Shown here one piece after another: positions 20,457-31,534 of a stretch of DNA of 64,000 bases. The notes beneath the pieces were generated by a model. That model did not search any database. It saw only the letters and a program-made list of their open reading frames with translations, and had not been told where the DNA came from. How positions within the stretch are numbered: position 1 is the stretch's first letter; each line of letters opens with the position of its first letter. The position numbers and the translations under genes are program-made. Source of the stretch: Symbiodinium natans (Eukaryota > Sar > Dinophyceae > Suessiales > Symbiodiniaceae); the NCBI GenBank assembly GCA_905221605.1, contig CAJNDS010002260.1:62001-126000 (forward strand), read 5' to 3'.

Positions 20457-21684
20457 CTACAAACAGTCAACAGGGCGAGTCCACTGCATCCATGGCAATC
20501 ACAGCGCGGCTGCGACCGCTCCACCTCAAAAAAATGACAGATATGACAGATATGACAACCGGGCACCATTGGCGTGCCAAGACTCAGAAGCTTGCTGAGG
20601 TCAGGGCAGCTAGGCCCCTACCTCTAGCTTCAACTTCCCTCCTCCTTGAGCACGGGAAGACAACCCCGCTACTGACTCCGTTCCGTCAGTCAACTCCCCG
20701 TGAAGGCAGAACTCTCTCGCTCGATTTTTTTGCAGGGCCTCTTGGGGCTTTTTGGGAGTTTCATACGACCTGGGTAGAACTACAAGCAGGTTGACAGCAA
20801 ACTTTAAATATCAGAGCGCCATGAGCAATCACAGAGTCGGCCAAGAAACCTACAACGGCGATCACAAGCGGCAGGGAGCTGCAAGGAGCGGGCTCGCCAT
20901 ATGCGGGTCTCTCTAGGAACAAAGCTTCCTATCAGACCCAGTGTTGCTCGGCCGGCCGGGCCCGCAGCCGCAACCTCTCACAGCTGCCACTGGCACTGCG
21001 TTTTGGGCACCTCTATCGTGTCGTTGGGGAGCTCAGTCTCCTCACCTCTACTACGTCGTCGGGGATTCTCTGTTTCCCCTTCGGATCTCTGCGTTTTCCT
21101 GGGCCCTCGGGCTCCTTGGGCCCTTGGGCTTTTCGACTCTTTGCGCCTCTGGTCTTGCCCTGTCAAAACTTCTCTGTCTTATGTGCTCACAGGACCCACA
21201 GCCTCTTCGCCCCGTTTGCTCGCTTTTCAGGTGGGCTGAGAACTCTGTCAGGATTTGAGCTCTGATGTGCAATCCTTTTCAAGAAGCTGAGTTCTTCCCC
21301 AAACCGTTATCACCCACCACTTTCCGCCACAATTCCACGCTCTTTTATCAGACCAGCGGTTGCACTACAGCTCTCTTCTGCAGCCCCACTAAGAACAATC
21401 AATCAGTGCGGCACTTAGTCCGCACGTCTAGCAAACAGCGGATCACACGCAGAAAGTGCCCTGACAGATCACCTGCATGGCTCGAGAAGCTTGTCGATCG
21501 GAGTTTCACAAGTCCATCGATTCATGACACATGTGCCTCCGGACGTGTATCCCATTCATGCGTGTAGTCCTGCATTCAGCCCACAAAGCACGATACTCTG
21601 CAACAGTGAAGATAGGAACAAAGCAACTCGCCACAGGCCTCTGAATTCAGAGGCTCCAACTCCACTAGCGGAAGGTACCTTGAA

Positions 21685-21990
21685 CCGCATGCATTTCCAG
21701 CGTGCTACGTCGCTCAGGTGTTGGACATTCTGCACCTTGACAGGTCCAGCTTTGTCTTCGCAAACAGCTGCTTGACCTGAAACGTACATGTCTGCCTTTT
21801 GTGGAGAGGGGTGTGCACGCAACAGTGGCAGCCTCTTCGGCGTTCCCTTCCTGGATGGCTTCCTCCATTCGGGTCACCTGATGGCATGCTGGTGCATATG
21901 AAACCCTAAACCCCAAACCCTAAATTCCCATGGTCATGCAGCCGCGATTTTTGACGCAAACGTCACACCCTGGCCTTCTTCGCAAATGAA
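21685..21990 (-). CDS. Unknown tandem-duplicated gene, copy A, 3' exons
   Basis: Three short coding-like segments occur in this order on the minus strand: QIIRSFAKKA (about 21975), MEEAIQEGNAEEAA (about 21870) and QLFAKTKLDLSR (about 21750). Each has a homologue in the same order at 27.16, 26.56 and 26.44 kb (IIRSFAKK, MEQAIEAGNAEEA, QLFAKSKLDLSR). Residue substitutions are conservative while surrounding DNA has diverged, which supports selection on protein. Alpha-helical in character. I do not recognise the family. Confidence 0.5.
21900..21926 (-). repeat. Short CCCTAAA array
   Basis: Three to four heptamers between exon-like segments of duplicated copy A. Confidence 0.8.
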
Positions 21991-22149
21991 CGGATGATCT
22001 GCACCTCGCACTGATGTGCCAAGTCCAAAGAAAAAGTCTATCTCCCCACACGAACGAGAACTGTGCATACAGGATGAAGCCTTCTGTGCACCTGTGTTTG
22101 TACGCGTCAAGAACCTGGTGGAACCTCACATTTTGATGTACCCGAACCC

Positions 22150-22760
22150 CGTGAAAGAGGTGCTGAATAATCCGAGCTCCTGTTTAATTAAACCCCCCAT
22201 AATTAAAGAAATTTTTTTGCCCGGATTCCCGCCGGAAGACTACTTTCCATTACGATGGATTTCGTGTGGGCCAAACCCCCCACATTTAAAGAAATTGCTT
22301 TTTGGGGGGGTTGTCAAATTTTGAAACTCTGCCTTTCGGAAAGCTTTTTTCTTCTGCAGGGATGTTTGGGTCGATGTGAAACATCTGCTAAGCCGGGGCT
22401 TCGGTTTTCTGGAAGCTGAGGGCCTTCAGAAAGCAAGGATTTCTTATGTGATTGCTTACTGGAGGACAGAAATTTTCATTCTTTCCTGAGCTACCCCTTA
22501 CGGGCTCTGGCCGGGAAAGGCGGAGTCACATTAATAGAACGGGGCCAGAATTATGGGAGGCCCTGGCCCGTGGGGAGCCCCGGTCCTGTAGTTTTTAAAG
22601 AAGCCTTAAAGCTTAAAAGGAAAAACTTTAAGGAAGCCGGGGCTTCGGTTTTCTGGAATCTGACGGGGCCATGGTCCAACTATTGCGGAACCCTGCCTTC
22701 CTTATTGTGGGGGGGGGGGGGCCCCCCAGTTAAACAGGAGCTCGGATTAGTGCTGAGAAG
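22150..22760. other. Stretch of unusual texture with a 24-bp direct repeat
   Basis: Frequent homopolymer doublings (AACCCCCC, TTTTTTT, GGGGGGGGGG) and AAAGAAATT/TTTAAAG motifs set it apart from its surroundings. An exact 24-bp block starting AGCCGGGGCTTCGG occurs at 22391 and 22635. It may be a local low-accuracy assembly segment or an unrelated insertion. No gene seen. Confidence 0.5.
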
Positions 22761-23234
22761 ATGCGCGGCATGCACTTTCCAAAGTGTCATGAAGCCTTCG
22801 AACCGCAACTGCGGAATGGACTAGGACTAAGACCAGCCAATCACGCAGAAGGGCACGCGTCAGCACGAAGAGCACGGAAATCGGGCAGGAGGGATCAGAC
22901 ATTTCACTCACAACGAGAACCCAACTACCGGACCAAGCGCGACAACTGGTTAATCCTAAAGTGGAAGGGCGGGGATCTTTTTGGGGGCTCTTTTGTAGCA
23001 TGTTCCGTTTAAGTTCAAACCGGCTACAGCCGACTCATAATTCCAGATACGTGTAAGTGTGTCAGCGTACCGTCCCAGACGCCCAGGCAGTCACCCTGAA
23101 GGCGTATCATTCCAACTTCTTGCCACACCATTCTGTAGCATTCTTAAAATCACACCATTCCAACCACATAATACTGCAGGGTCCCAAATCACCCTTCCAA
23201 CCACATGGCACCAAGACAGTGATGCAGTTCTTTG

Positions 23235-24150
23235 TCACCTTACCCTCGTTTCCATGCGTATTCTCGGCTCAAAGGTGAGCCTGCGGCAGGTAGTCCGGAA
23301 TGTCGCCAGCGCTGTATCGGAACGCTCCACCCTTGGACATAAGTTCGTGAGCGGCACCCAATGAAAAGAAACCTTAGGAGAAATGAGCGCCGGACCAGCA
23401 AGTCGGTGGCTGTCTTGAAATCCAGCCATCGCGACGTCCTTGCATGCTCGTCACGCATGCTGTCAGCGTGTGCGTGTGTATATTTAGATATACATGTATG
23501 GGGGGTGTACGAAAATAGGGGACCCCTACAATAGACACCAAATAGTAGGCATCCCTTATAACAAGGACCCCAATAAGATACCCCTATTTTCGGACCCTCG
23601 TATATTTCAACGTAACGTATGTATGTTGGACGCGAGCCTTTTCTCTTTGGTCTTGCACTTTGCGCCAAAGCCTCATTCCATCGCAACTGCACCATGCGCA
23701 ACCACACGAGTCAGTTGTGGAGAGGCACTACCTTTCGACAACTCACAACTCCGAATCACCTGCAAAGGCTGAAGTCTGACTCAAGATGCTTCATGATGTT
23801 GCAGGCCCACCCTGAGCATCCTGCCACAGTTCTTTATGTCTTGCCCACCCTTCACCTTGATGATGTTCTTACCTCGCACGAATCGGAGAGGGGGCTGTGG
23901 AGAAGTGTAGGTGCCCCCATTTTACCCATCTTCGGTCCAGGCTGAAGAAGTCCTCGATCTCGGGTGCCTGGACGAATGAGTTCAGGTTGGGTTTAGGGTT
24001 TAGGGCGACTTGTGCCGGATGTGGGTAGGGGCACCCGCCTTCAAATTGCCCGCCTGGATTGCTGGCTCCATTTTCAAGTACCTGCCCGATGCCGGGTCTA
24101 CCCTTTAAGACTCCAACCCCAGCACTGAAATCTTTCAACCCCAACAACTC
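23235..24150 (-). CDS. Unknown tandem-duplicated gene, copy A, middle exons
   Basis: On the minus strand the order is MEPAIQAGNLKAG (about 24070), APEIEDFFSL (about 23960), KVKGGQDIKNCG (about 23850), RTSRWLDFKTATDLL (about 23440) and GAFRYSAGDIPDYLPQ (about 23310). The same blocks in the same order lie at 28.31, 28.19, 28.07, 27.37 and 27.28 kb. The frame changes between blocks, so each is a separate exon with unfixed borders. Copy A is interrupted by a palindromic element at 23499-23600. Function unknown. Confidence 0.5.
23499..23600 (-). mobile_element. Palindromic MITE-like element, family 1, copy 1
   Basis: On the minus strand it runs from GGGTCCGAAAATAGGGG through TTATTGGGGTCCTTG, ATAAGGGATGCCTACTATTT and ends CCCCTATTTTCG...CACCCCCC. 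Ends are inverted repeats. It is inserted in one copy of a duplicated gene; the corresponding place near 27.4-27.9 kb lacks it. Confidence 0.85.
23989..24006 (+). repeat. Short TTTAGGG array
   Basis: Two heptamers between exon-like blocks of copy A. Confidence 0.6.
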
Positions 24151-24182
24151 TCCGCTCTAACTGGCTCTGACAGTTCCCTCTG

Positions 24183-25300
24183 GCTTAAGATCCAAGCTGG
24201 TAGAGGCCCTGGCGAACGCGCCCGTAGAACCTGGATCCCCGAACGACGCAAGTTGGAGCCAGATCCTCTCGTGGGCTCGCCAGCCTCCGCTTCCCCGACG
24301 GAATCGTGGAGTACTTCCCGGCCTGTAGACGGAAGAAGGCAGAAATGGCAGGTAAGGTATAGCTGGCAGATAGTAGAGAGACCGAGGCGTTGCTTTAAAT
24401 TGTGTTTTCCTCGATTCGCACCAAGGCTGCGGCGGTTGATCCGCCGCTGGCCAGAGCTGGTTCAGCCTGCGGCCGTGAGCGCAAGTCTGACTTCCCTGGG
24501 AAGTTCTGGCATACCTTGAAATTCCTTTCAAGATGCACGTCCACATGTCCCCGTGCTTCGCACTGCTTCGCCACGCCTGCATCGCCAAGACGAGGCCTTG
24601 CAATTTCTCGTCGGCTCACATGGCTGGTGCTATCTGGTGTTGCCACATGCTGCCACACACACATGCCCGTGTGCGTGGGCTGCTGTGTGAGTGTGAGGCG
24701 AAGGCCCGCCAGGCCCGCACCGAGGAGTTCGCGGCGGGCAGGTGCCTGCGCCCAGCTACCAGACGAAATCCCCTCTGCCCTCGGACCCAGTAAAGGCACC
24801 CTGCCTGCGGAAGAACCCATGCCTGGGACCCACATCGGAGCACAAGGAGCGAGGAGAAAGGCAGCCGCATGCAGCCCCATGCAGCCCCATGCAGCCCCGT
24901 GCAGCCCCGTGCAGCCCCGTGCAGCCCCGTGCAGCCCCGTGCAGCCCCGTGCAGCCCCGTGCAGCCCCGTGCAGCCCCGTGCAGTGCCGCACCTGGCTGC
25001 ACACGCCCAAGCACCAAGTCCTCATGTCAGGAATATGCTGGTGAAGACGGACATCTGTAGAGAAAGCCCCCTCAGCGCACCACGCGACCACCGCGGCTGC
25101 AAGCGCCTGCAGGCCCACTCACACACTATGCAGGCTCCATCGGTCCACCCGCAATCACCTCCCTGCCAGAACCTGCCTGCAGCCGCGAGCGCATGTGACG
25201 AAAGCATGGTTGCATCGCTAAGCCTATCTACACTGTGTGGTTTCTGTGTGGTTTTTGTGTGTTGGCTTAGCAGAGTGTGTGCGTTTGCGTGATGTTGCCT
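24183..25300. repeat. Segmental duplication, copy A
   Basis: Blocks 24183-24350, 24410-24490, 24545-24650 and 24690-25030 are near-identical and collinear with 28385-28535, 28600-28680, 28738-28850 and 29955-30240. The similarity at DNA level exceeds that further downstream. Either 5' exons and introns of the duplicated gene, or its upstream region; the minus-strand reading WLQLASFGDPGSTGAFARA is conserved in both copies, but so is the DNA. Confidence 0.85.
24871..24984. repeat. 10-bp minisatellite GCAGCCCCGT
   Basis: Eleven near-perfect 10-bp units. The paralogous position 30127-30190 holds about six diverged units, so the array has expanded in copy A since the duplication. Confidence 0.95.
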
Positions 25301-25452
25301 GTAGAGCATGTTCTGGGAATTCTGGTAGTCTGTGAGCCCTTTTGCTTCAAACTCAGTGCCTTGAAAGAGGCCAAGCGGCTGTCCAGCTGGCTTCCCGCTC
25401 GATGCAGCATCTCCGGCATGATTTCAGAGATTGCACAGGACGTTCTTCAGCA

Positions 25453-25815
25453 TTAGGGTTTAGGGTTTAGGGTTTAGGGTTTAGGGTTTAGGGTTTAGGG
25501 TTTAGGGTTTAGGGTTTAGGGTTTAGGGTGTAGAGTTTAGGGTGTAGGGTTTAGGGTTTAGGGTTTAGGGTTTAGGGTTTAGGGTTTAGGGTTTAGGGTT
25601 TAGGGTCCAGGGTCCAAGCCTTTTAGTCAAGGGAAGGCGGAGTCTCCCTTGGCAGTTTGATTGCACGAGCTTGGCTCGCACACTCAGAGGGAGAAAGCAC
25701 GACTCAAGCGAACGAAAACCGGGACACCAAGTATGGGGGAAGATCCCCAAAACCCTAAACCCTAAAACCCCAAGACCCTAAAACCCTAAACCCCAAAAAC
25801 CCTAAAACCCTATAA
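25453..25815. repeat. Inverted pair of telomere-like arrays, longest in window
   Basis: About 22 TTTAGGG heptamers at 25453-25614 face a degenerate CCCTAAA array at 25749-25815; the spacer is about 135 bp. It lies between the two copies of the segmental duplication. Confidence 0.9.
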
Positions 25816-26219
25816 TCTCAGTGGTCCTTGCATCAGAACCCTGGCAGCACTCCCGTTGTGGAGTGGCCATGGAAAAATGCAACCATGAATTACTGTTCGT
25901 TACTTTGTACTTTCAGAAGGCACAGCACTCAGCGGGTGTCGTCGGCAGTAGGAAAACAAGTGTTCAATGTTCCGTGTGCAATGTCTTTACGCCGCTGCTG
26001 TTTTGCGCCAACTGTGAAAGGGAAACGCCTCACTCTCCTCATACGCAGAAGGTTCCCTGGCAAATGACCTTTGACACAGGAGAGACAAGCGTTTGGCCTG
26101 GGTGCACGCTAAGGCTAAACAACCCAAGGCCGTCGACCCTAAACCCTGAACCCAAGTGCCTCTGGACGCGTATCCCATGAATGGGTGTAGTCCTGACCAG
26201 CCACTCTGGGTCAGCAGAT

Positions 26220-26600
26220 TTTAACAGGGGCAGTGATGTCGGCGTGAACGCAAACTTTCTGTTAAGAACTGAGGGACCTCCTAAGGACCTCAACTGACGC
26301 TTGAAGTCCTGGGAATCCAGGGGCTCGAGCTCTACCTGCGGAAGATACCTGAGATAGCAACACAGTGGCCTGATACTGAAACGGAAGGAGTCTAGTGGCA
26401 GGCAGCTCACCGGCTCAAGTCCAGCTTGGACTTTGCAAAAAGCTGCTGAGCCTGGCCAGGTTTTTTGGCGATGCCACCATACCCCCGCATGTTCAGCTAG
26501 TTTCTCATACAGCCCCTCTCGGCGTGGAGGAGGTGAGGCCTCCTCAGCATTGCCAGCTTCAATTGCCTGCTCCATTTTCTCCACCTGCACATGACAAACG
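26220..26600 (-). CDS. Unknown tandem-duplicated gene, copy B, 3' exons
   Basis: Segments MEQAIEAGNAEEA (about 26560), QLFAKSKLDLSR (about 26440) and CCYLRYLPQVELEPLD (about 26340) follow the order of copy A. A long run of (CA)n separates them from the preceding exon at 27.16 kb. Function unknown. Confidence 0.5.
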
Positions 26601-26634
26601 TTGTCTTGCCATGCACACTCCATGATGCCTGGAC

Positions 26635-27110
<476 letters not shown>

Positions 27111-27126
27111 GCAACTTCGAGAGATT

Positions 27127-27387
27127 TCAAACCTTCTTCGCAAAGGATCGGATGATCTTGACCTGCCACATGCTGTCAACACACAAGGCTAAAACGTACG
27201 AGCAGAAGTGGCTCTGAAGCCATGGCGCCTGCGGCAGGTATTCTGGAATATCCTCGGCGCTATATCTGAAAGCTCCAGCCTCAGTGCCAGTCTGAACTAT
27301 GCGTGGCCAGTCGGCAGTGTCCTCAACTGGGCATCCTGCCAGCAAGTCACTGGCAGTTTTGAAGTCAAGCCAGCGAGAGGTCCTCAC
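27127..27387 (-). CDS. Unknown tandem-duplicated gene, copy B, middle exons
   Basis: RTSRWLDFKTASDLL, then GAFRYSAEDIPEYLPQ, then WQVKIIRSFAKKV lie in one open frame of 86 codons. In copy A the same blocks are spread over 1.5 kb, with DNA between the second and third, so either copy B has lost an intron or the intervening residues (LQSHFCSYVLALCVDSM) are a translated intron of about 60 nt. Confidence 0.5.
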   Translation of the reverse strand: MRTSRWLDFKTASDLLAGCPVEDTADWPRIVQTGTEAGAFRYSAEDIPEYLPQAPWLQSHFCSYVLALCVDSMWQVKIIRSFAKKV

Positions 27388-27521
27388 GAGGACTTGGGGC
27401 TGAGAAGGTTCTCAAAAATTCGCCTCGGCTTCCTGCCGAGAAGCGTCTGGAACAAGCAGACCCGGATCGGGCCTCCTTCCCCCTAACCCAACCCTTCCCC
27501 CTATCCCAAATTTTCTGACGC

Positions 27522-27792
27522 CACCCCCCCCCCCCCCCCCCCGCCCTGTGGGACCCCCCCCAATCCCTTGGAGGAGCTGCAAACCGATGCCGTGGAGGGT
27601 CCCGCTTGTCGTGGCTCCTACAGGGGAGTGCCTCAAAACCCCCCACCCCCCCCACCCCCCCCCACCCCCCCCCCCCCCCCCCACCCCCCCCCACCCCCCC
27701 CCCCCCCCCCCACCGCCCCCACCCCCCCCCCCCCCACCCCCCACACCCCCCCTACCCCCCCTCACCCCCCCCACCCCCCCCCCCCCACCCGC
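27522..27792. repeat. Poly-C / CACCCCCC tract
   Basis: C-run at 27524-27541 and a 150-bp CCCCCCA tract at 27640-27792, giving poly-Pro and poly-Gly frames. A probable assembly hazard. Confidence 0.95.
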
Positions 27793-27929
27793 TCTGCCCT
27801 TCCTCCCTTTTTTTGTGAAACCCTCTTTCCTCCTTTCCTGTCCTGGGGCCGGCCCGGTTGCCGAGGCGGCGCGCGCAAGCGCTTACAATTATAGCCACGT
27901 GAAACGAATCTCGAGTGCTGTGGTCCATC

Positions 27930-28450
27930 GCATCCATGGTCCTCTTCTCTTTGGTTTTGCATTTTGCGCCAAAGCCTGGACAGGCAAACAACAGTTATCA
28001 GAATCGCACCTGCAAATGTGCTTGCAGATGCACTTGGAGCGCAGCCACAATTCTTGATGTCTTCCCCACCCTTCACCTTGATGATGTTCTTGCCTCAGCT
28101 TTCAGACTCAGAGTGGCAGAACGAAAAACCCAACTTTGCAACCACAGACTGCTCCATCCTGCACCTAGCTGACCTAGCTGTGACTGAGGCTGAAGAAGTC
28201 CTCGATCTCCGGTGCCTGCGGACAAAACACTGGCGCTTCGCCCTTCCACACAGGGTGGCTCGGGGCCGGTGTGAAAAGACTCCGGCCTTCAAATTGCCCG
28301 CCTTGATGGCCGGCTCCATTTGCAAATACCTGCTCAATGCATCTTTCTTTGCCCTTCCCAACTGCATAATTTCATAGTCTACCCGGCTTGAGATCCAGGC
28401 TGGTAGAGGCCCTGGCGAACGCGCCCGTAGAACCTGGATCCCCGAACGAC
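27930..28450 (-). CDS. Unknown tandem-duplicated gene, copy B, upstream exons
   Basis: MEPAIKAGNLKAG (about 28310), APEIEDFFSL (about 28195), KGGEDIKNCG (about 28070) and FGAKCKTKEK (about 27965) match copy A blocks at 24.07, 23.96, 23.85 and 23.66 kb. Intervening DNA is less similar. Function unknown. Confidence 0.5.
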
Positions 28451-28879
28451 GCAAGTTGGAGCCAGATCCTCTCGTGGGCTCGCCAGCCTCCGCTTCCCCG
28501 ACGGGATCGTGGAGTACTTCCCGGCCTGAAGATGGCAGAGATGGCAGCTATGGCAGAGTTGGCAGATAGCAAAAGCGTGGAGAGGCAGAGACATCGCAGC
28601 CGATTCGCACCAAGGCTGCGGCGGTTGATCCACCGCTGGCCAGAGCTGGTTCAGCCTACGGCCGTGAACGTAAGTTTGACATCTCATACTTGGACTCCCT
28701 CCAAGCATCTCCAAACGAGACGCACGAGGCAGCCAAGAGCATTTCCCCTTGCTTCGCCATGCTTCGCCTGCATCGCCAAGCCGAGGCCTTGCAATTTCTC
28801 TTCGACTCAAATGGCTGGTGCTATCTGGTGCTGCCACGAGCTGCCACGTGCTGCCCACGCGTGGCTGCCAAAGGCGAAA

Positions 28880-29935
28880 CAAGGGTTTCGGGTTTAGGGT
28901 TTAGGGTTTAGGGTTCAGGGTTTAGGGTTTGGGGTTTAGGGTTTAGGCTTTAGGCTTTAGGCTTTAGGGTTTAGGGTTTAGGGATTAGGGATTAGGGTTT
29001 AGGGTTTAGGGTATGGGGTTTAGGGCTGTGTCCTTCTTTTCCTTGTCTTCTTGCGTGGTGACGGGTTTGTCTTGCTCGCTTGCATCCATTCATGCATGCC
29101 GTGGGTTAACCACTGAGCCGAATGAGATGGAACTGGATGAGGTGATTTGCTTTGGCAAACATCATCCCAACGACCCCACGTTTTGCATCAGGCAAGATGC
29201 CACAGAGATGGTTTAAGTTCAAGTGAGCAGTAGGGTGTGACTCCCCACGGCTGGTCCCAAGGCTGCCCGGGAAGCCCAAGGGATAGATAAGTCGGATAAG
29301 CAGGGTCGATGGTGTCCACTGATGGCCACGCCATGCTTAGCGAGGTCAGTATTATCAGAGAGCAGAGCTGCCGCAAGTGGCATGCTTGAGAGGAATATCC
29401 CCTGAAATCTTCGCATGACATTTCAAGTAGCAGCAACAAGACACCCAGATCTTTCAAGGTCAGCTCAGGAACAACGCTTACATCACCTGTGGGCGCTTAT
29501 TTTTGCTTTTAAGGTGTGTATGTATAACGGCTTCTAAGCACCATGTAAGCACCTGTTAAGCGCAATGTAAGCACCATGTGATAAGACTTGAAGCCGCTAT
29601 GTGAGCACCGTGTATGTACCATGTAAGCACCACGTAAGCACGATGTAAGCACCATGTAAGCGCAATGTAAGCACCATGTGGGCACCATGTAAGTACGATG
29701 TAAAGTAGCTCGCGCCTGCCCCCTATGTTGGGAACACCGGGTTCAGAACACCCTGACTGATGAAGACCTCCCAACTACGGCACACATGCGCAGACAGCTT
29801 GTCTTGCATGTGAGCCTTGAATGGCAGATATCAAAAATATCTTTGTTTGCATGGTAACGACACCAGATTGCAAGACACCAGCAGCTGCCTTCGACCCTCC
29901 CTAAACCCCAAACCCTAAACCCTAAACCCTTTACC
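28880..29935. mobile_element. Insertion bracketed by inverted telomere-like arrays
   Basis: Left edge: about 140 bp of TTTAGGG heptamers (28888-29028). Right edge: CCCTAAA heptamers (29900-29931). The interior has no recognisable ORF and contains a 10-11 bp minisatellite. Its absence from copy A of the duplicated segment shows that it was gained in B (or cleanly lost in A). Confidence 0.7.
29533..29704. repeat. Minisatellite of TAAGCACCATG units
   Basis: About 14 units of 10-11 bp alternating TAAGCACCATG, TAAGCGCAATG and variants, inside the telomere-bracketed insertion. Confidence 0.85.
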
Positions 29936-30742
29936 GGTGAACCCCACGTGCGCTGTGTGAGGCGAAGGCCCGCCAGGCCCGCACCGAGGAGTTCGCGGCG
30001 GGCAGGTGCCTGCGCCCAGCTGCAGGCGGGATCCTCTCTGCCCTCGGTCCCAGCAGAAGGCACCCTGCCTGCGGAAGAACCCATGCCTGGGACCCACATC
30101 GGAGCACAAGGAGCGAGGAGAAAGGCAGCCCCATGCAGTCCCATGCAGCCCATGCAGCCCCATGCAACCCCGTACAGCCCCGTGCAGTGCCGCACCTGGC
30201 TGCACACGCCAAAGCACCAAGTCCTCATGTCAGGACTATGCTGGTAAAGACGGACAACTGCAAACAAAGGCAGACACACAGCAGCTCCCTCACCATCCCT
30301 TGCACCCTCAACCCTCAGTGCACGACGCGGCCACCGCGGCTGCAAGCGCCTGCAGGCCCACTGCACAGCTCCCAAAAGCACCACCACGTGGACTGCATCT
30401 CAGTATACAAACCCACTCTCCGTGATTCTCGCCGCCTGCAACCGCGTGGTTCGCGTACGGAAGCTCATCACTCCTGACAAACTGCACAGAGCGGTGGAAA
30501 AAGAGTTGAACATCCTACAAGTACAACAAGAAGTTACACAAAAAAGGCGACTCAATGCCATTTTAAACCCGCCTCCGCTCATTTCTACGTACACCTGTCA
30601 CTCTTCCTAAGCAGAACTCTCGGGCGCCCTACTGGATTTGTACATGACCTCATGCCCAGGAACGCGTCGATGCTCTAATTTGCCCAGGTGCTTTGCACCG
30701 AGCCAGGGAATCGTACAAGGCACTCGGAGAAGCCGTCATCGC

Positions 30743-31534
30743 TCAGTCTTGCGACCCAGCTGGTGCCGGATCCTGCGGCTTCTCCTCGGCGGTCTCTTCT
30801 GCTGCGGCCTCGTCTGCCGCGGCCTCCTCTGCCGCGGTCTCCTCCCCGGCTGTCTCTTCTTTGTCGGCATCATCTGCTTGTGGTTCTGCCTCGCCCTGCT
30901 TGCGCAACTTGGAACCGATGGCATGGGATGTCTTCAGCGGAGACACCATCACGACTTTGCCTACGGACTTGATCGTGAGTTCTTGTTCGCTTGCGCCGAT
31001 CTTCAACTTCTCACCCTTCTTGACAACAAGAGCACTTGTCACCACAATATCTTTGTCGCCTGGCGCAGCATCCTTGATGAGAGCTCCCTTCTGATCTGCA
31101 TTCTCCGGAGGGACCTTGACGATAGCATCTCCAGATGTGCAAGCATCTGCTAACCCGTCGACCACGGTAATGGCAAGGCCTACACTCTCGATCGTGATCG
31201 ACTCCTTGCCCAAGAAGACCTGCTCTTTCTCTTGCAGGCCTTCAATGCTGGTGACGTAGAGCTGAGTATCCCCTTCCTTGCCTTTCTTCATGAGGCGCTT
31301 GGACGCCGCTGTTTGCAGCCTCTGCTTCACTCGCTTAGAAGCAGCTGCCCAATAGAAAACGCAGAATCCGATGCAGCCAAAGCCGAAGAGCAGCAACATA
31401 ATCCCGACGATCGCATCCGATGCGGATCTCTCCTCTGCACTGGGGACTTGGGATGCCTCCGTTGCGCTCCCGCTGGCAGGCTTTCCATCTTCCGCCTGCA
31501 GGGAACGATCACGTGCGCCGATTGTGTTTCTCAT
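30743..31534 (-). CDS. Single-pass membrane protein with two internal beta repeats
   Basis: A 263-codon ORF. Residues 1-40 are hydrophilic, 41-64 form a transmembrane helix (AIVGIMLLLFGFGCIGFCVF), and a basic stretch (KRVKQRLQTAASKRLMKKGK) follows, predicting a cytosolic C-terminus. Residues about 91-140 and 145-195 are a duplicated unit: LYVTS...VFLGKESITIESVG and IVVTS...LKIGASEQELTIKSVG, each ending in a turn of SGDAIV/AIGSKL. This style of VTS-x-G-D-x-I-x-IG repeat is common in secreted and surface proteins of algae. The tail is Glu/Ala-rich. Codon-biased and uninterrupted. The ORF may be the last exon of a larger gene whose extracellular part is the exon at 33.1-33.45 kb. Confidence 0.7.
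   Translation of the reverse strand: MRNTIGARDRSLQAEDGKPASGSATEASQVPSAEERSASDAIVGIMLLLFGFGCIGFCVFYWAAASKRVKQRLQTAASKRLMKKGKEGDTQLYVTSIEGLQEKEQVFLGKESITIESVGLAITVVDGLADACTSGDAIVKVPPENADQKGALIKDAAPGDKDIVVTSALVVKKGEKLKIGASEQELTIKSVGKVVMVSPLKTSHAIGSKLRKQGEAEPQADDADKEETAGEETAAEEAAADEAAAEETAEEKPQDPAPAGSQD

Larger units (their letters stand above)
28385..30400. repeat. Segmental duplication, copy B, with a 1.05 kb insertion
   Basis: Collinear with 24183-25300 apart from an extra 28880-29935. The breakpoint falls between the GCTGCCA... block and the GTGTGAGGCGAAGG block, which are about 30 bp apart in copy A. Confidence 0.85.

Noticed and set aside
24402-25292. 296-codon plus-strand ORF with Ala-Ala-Pro-Cys-Ser repeats
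   Set aside because: The repeat is the 10-bp minisatellite; the frame is not kept in the paralogous copy at 28.6-30.4 kb.
27412-27991. Poly-Gly and poly-Pro ORFs
   Set aside because: Poly-C tract.
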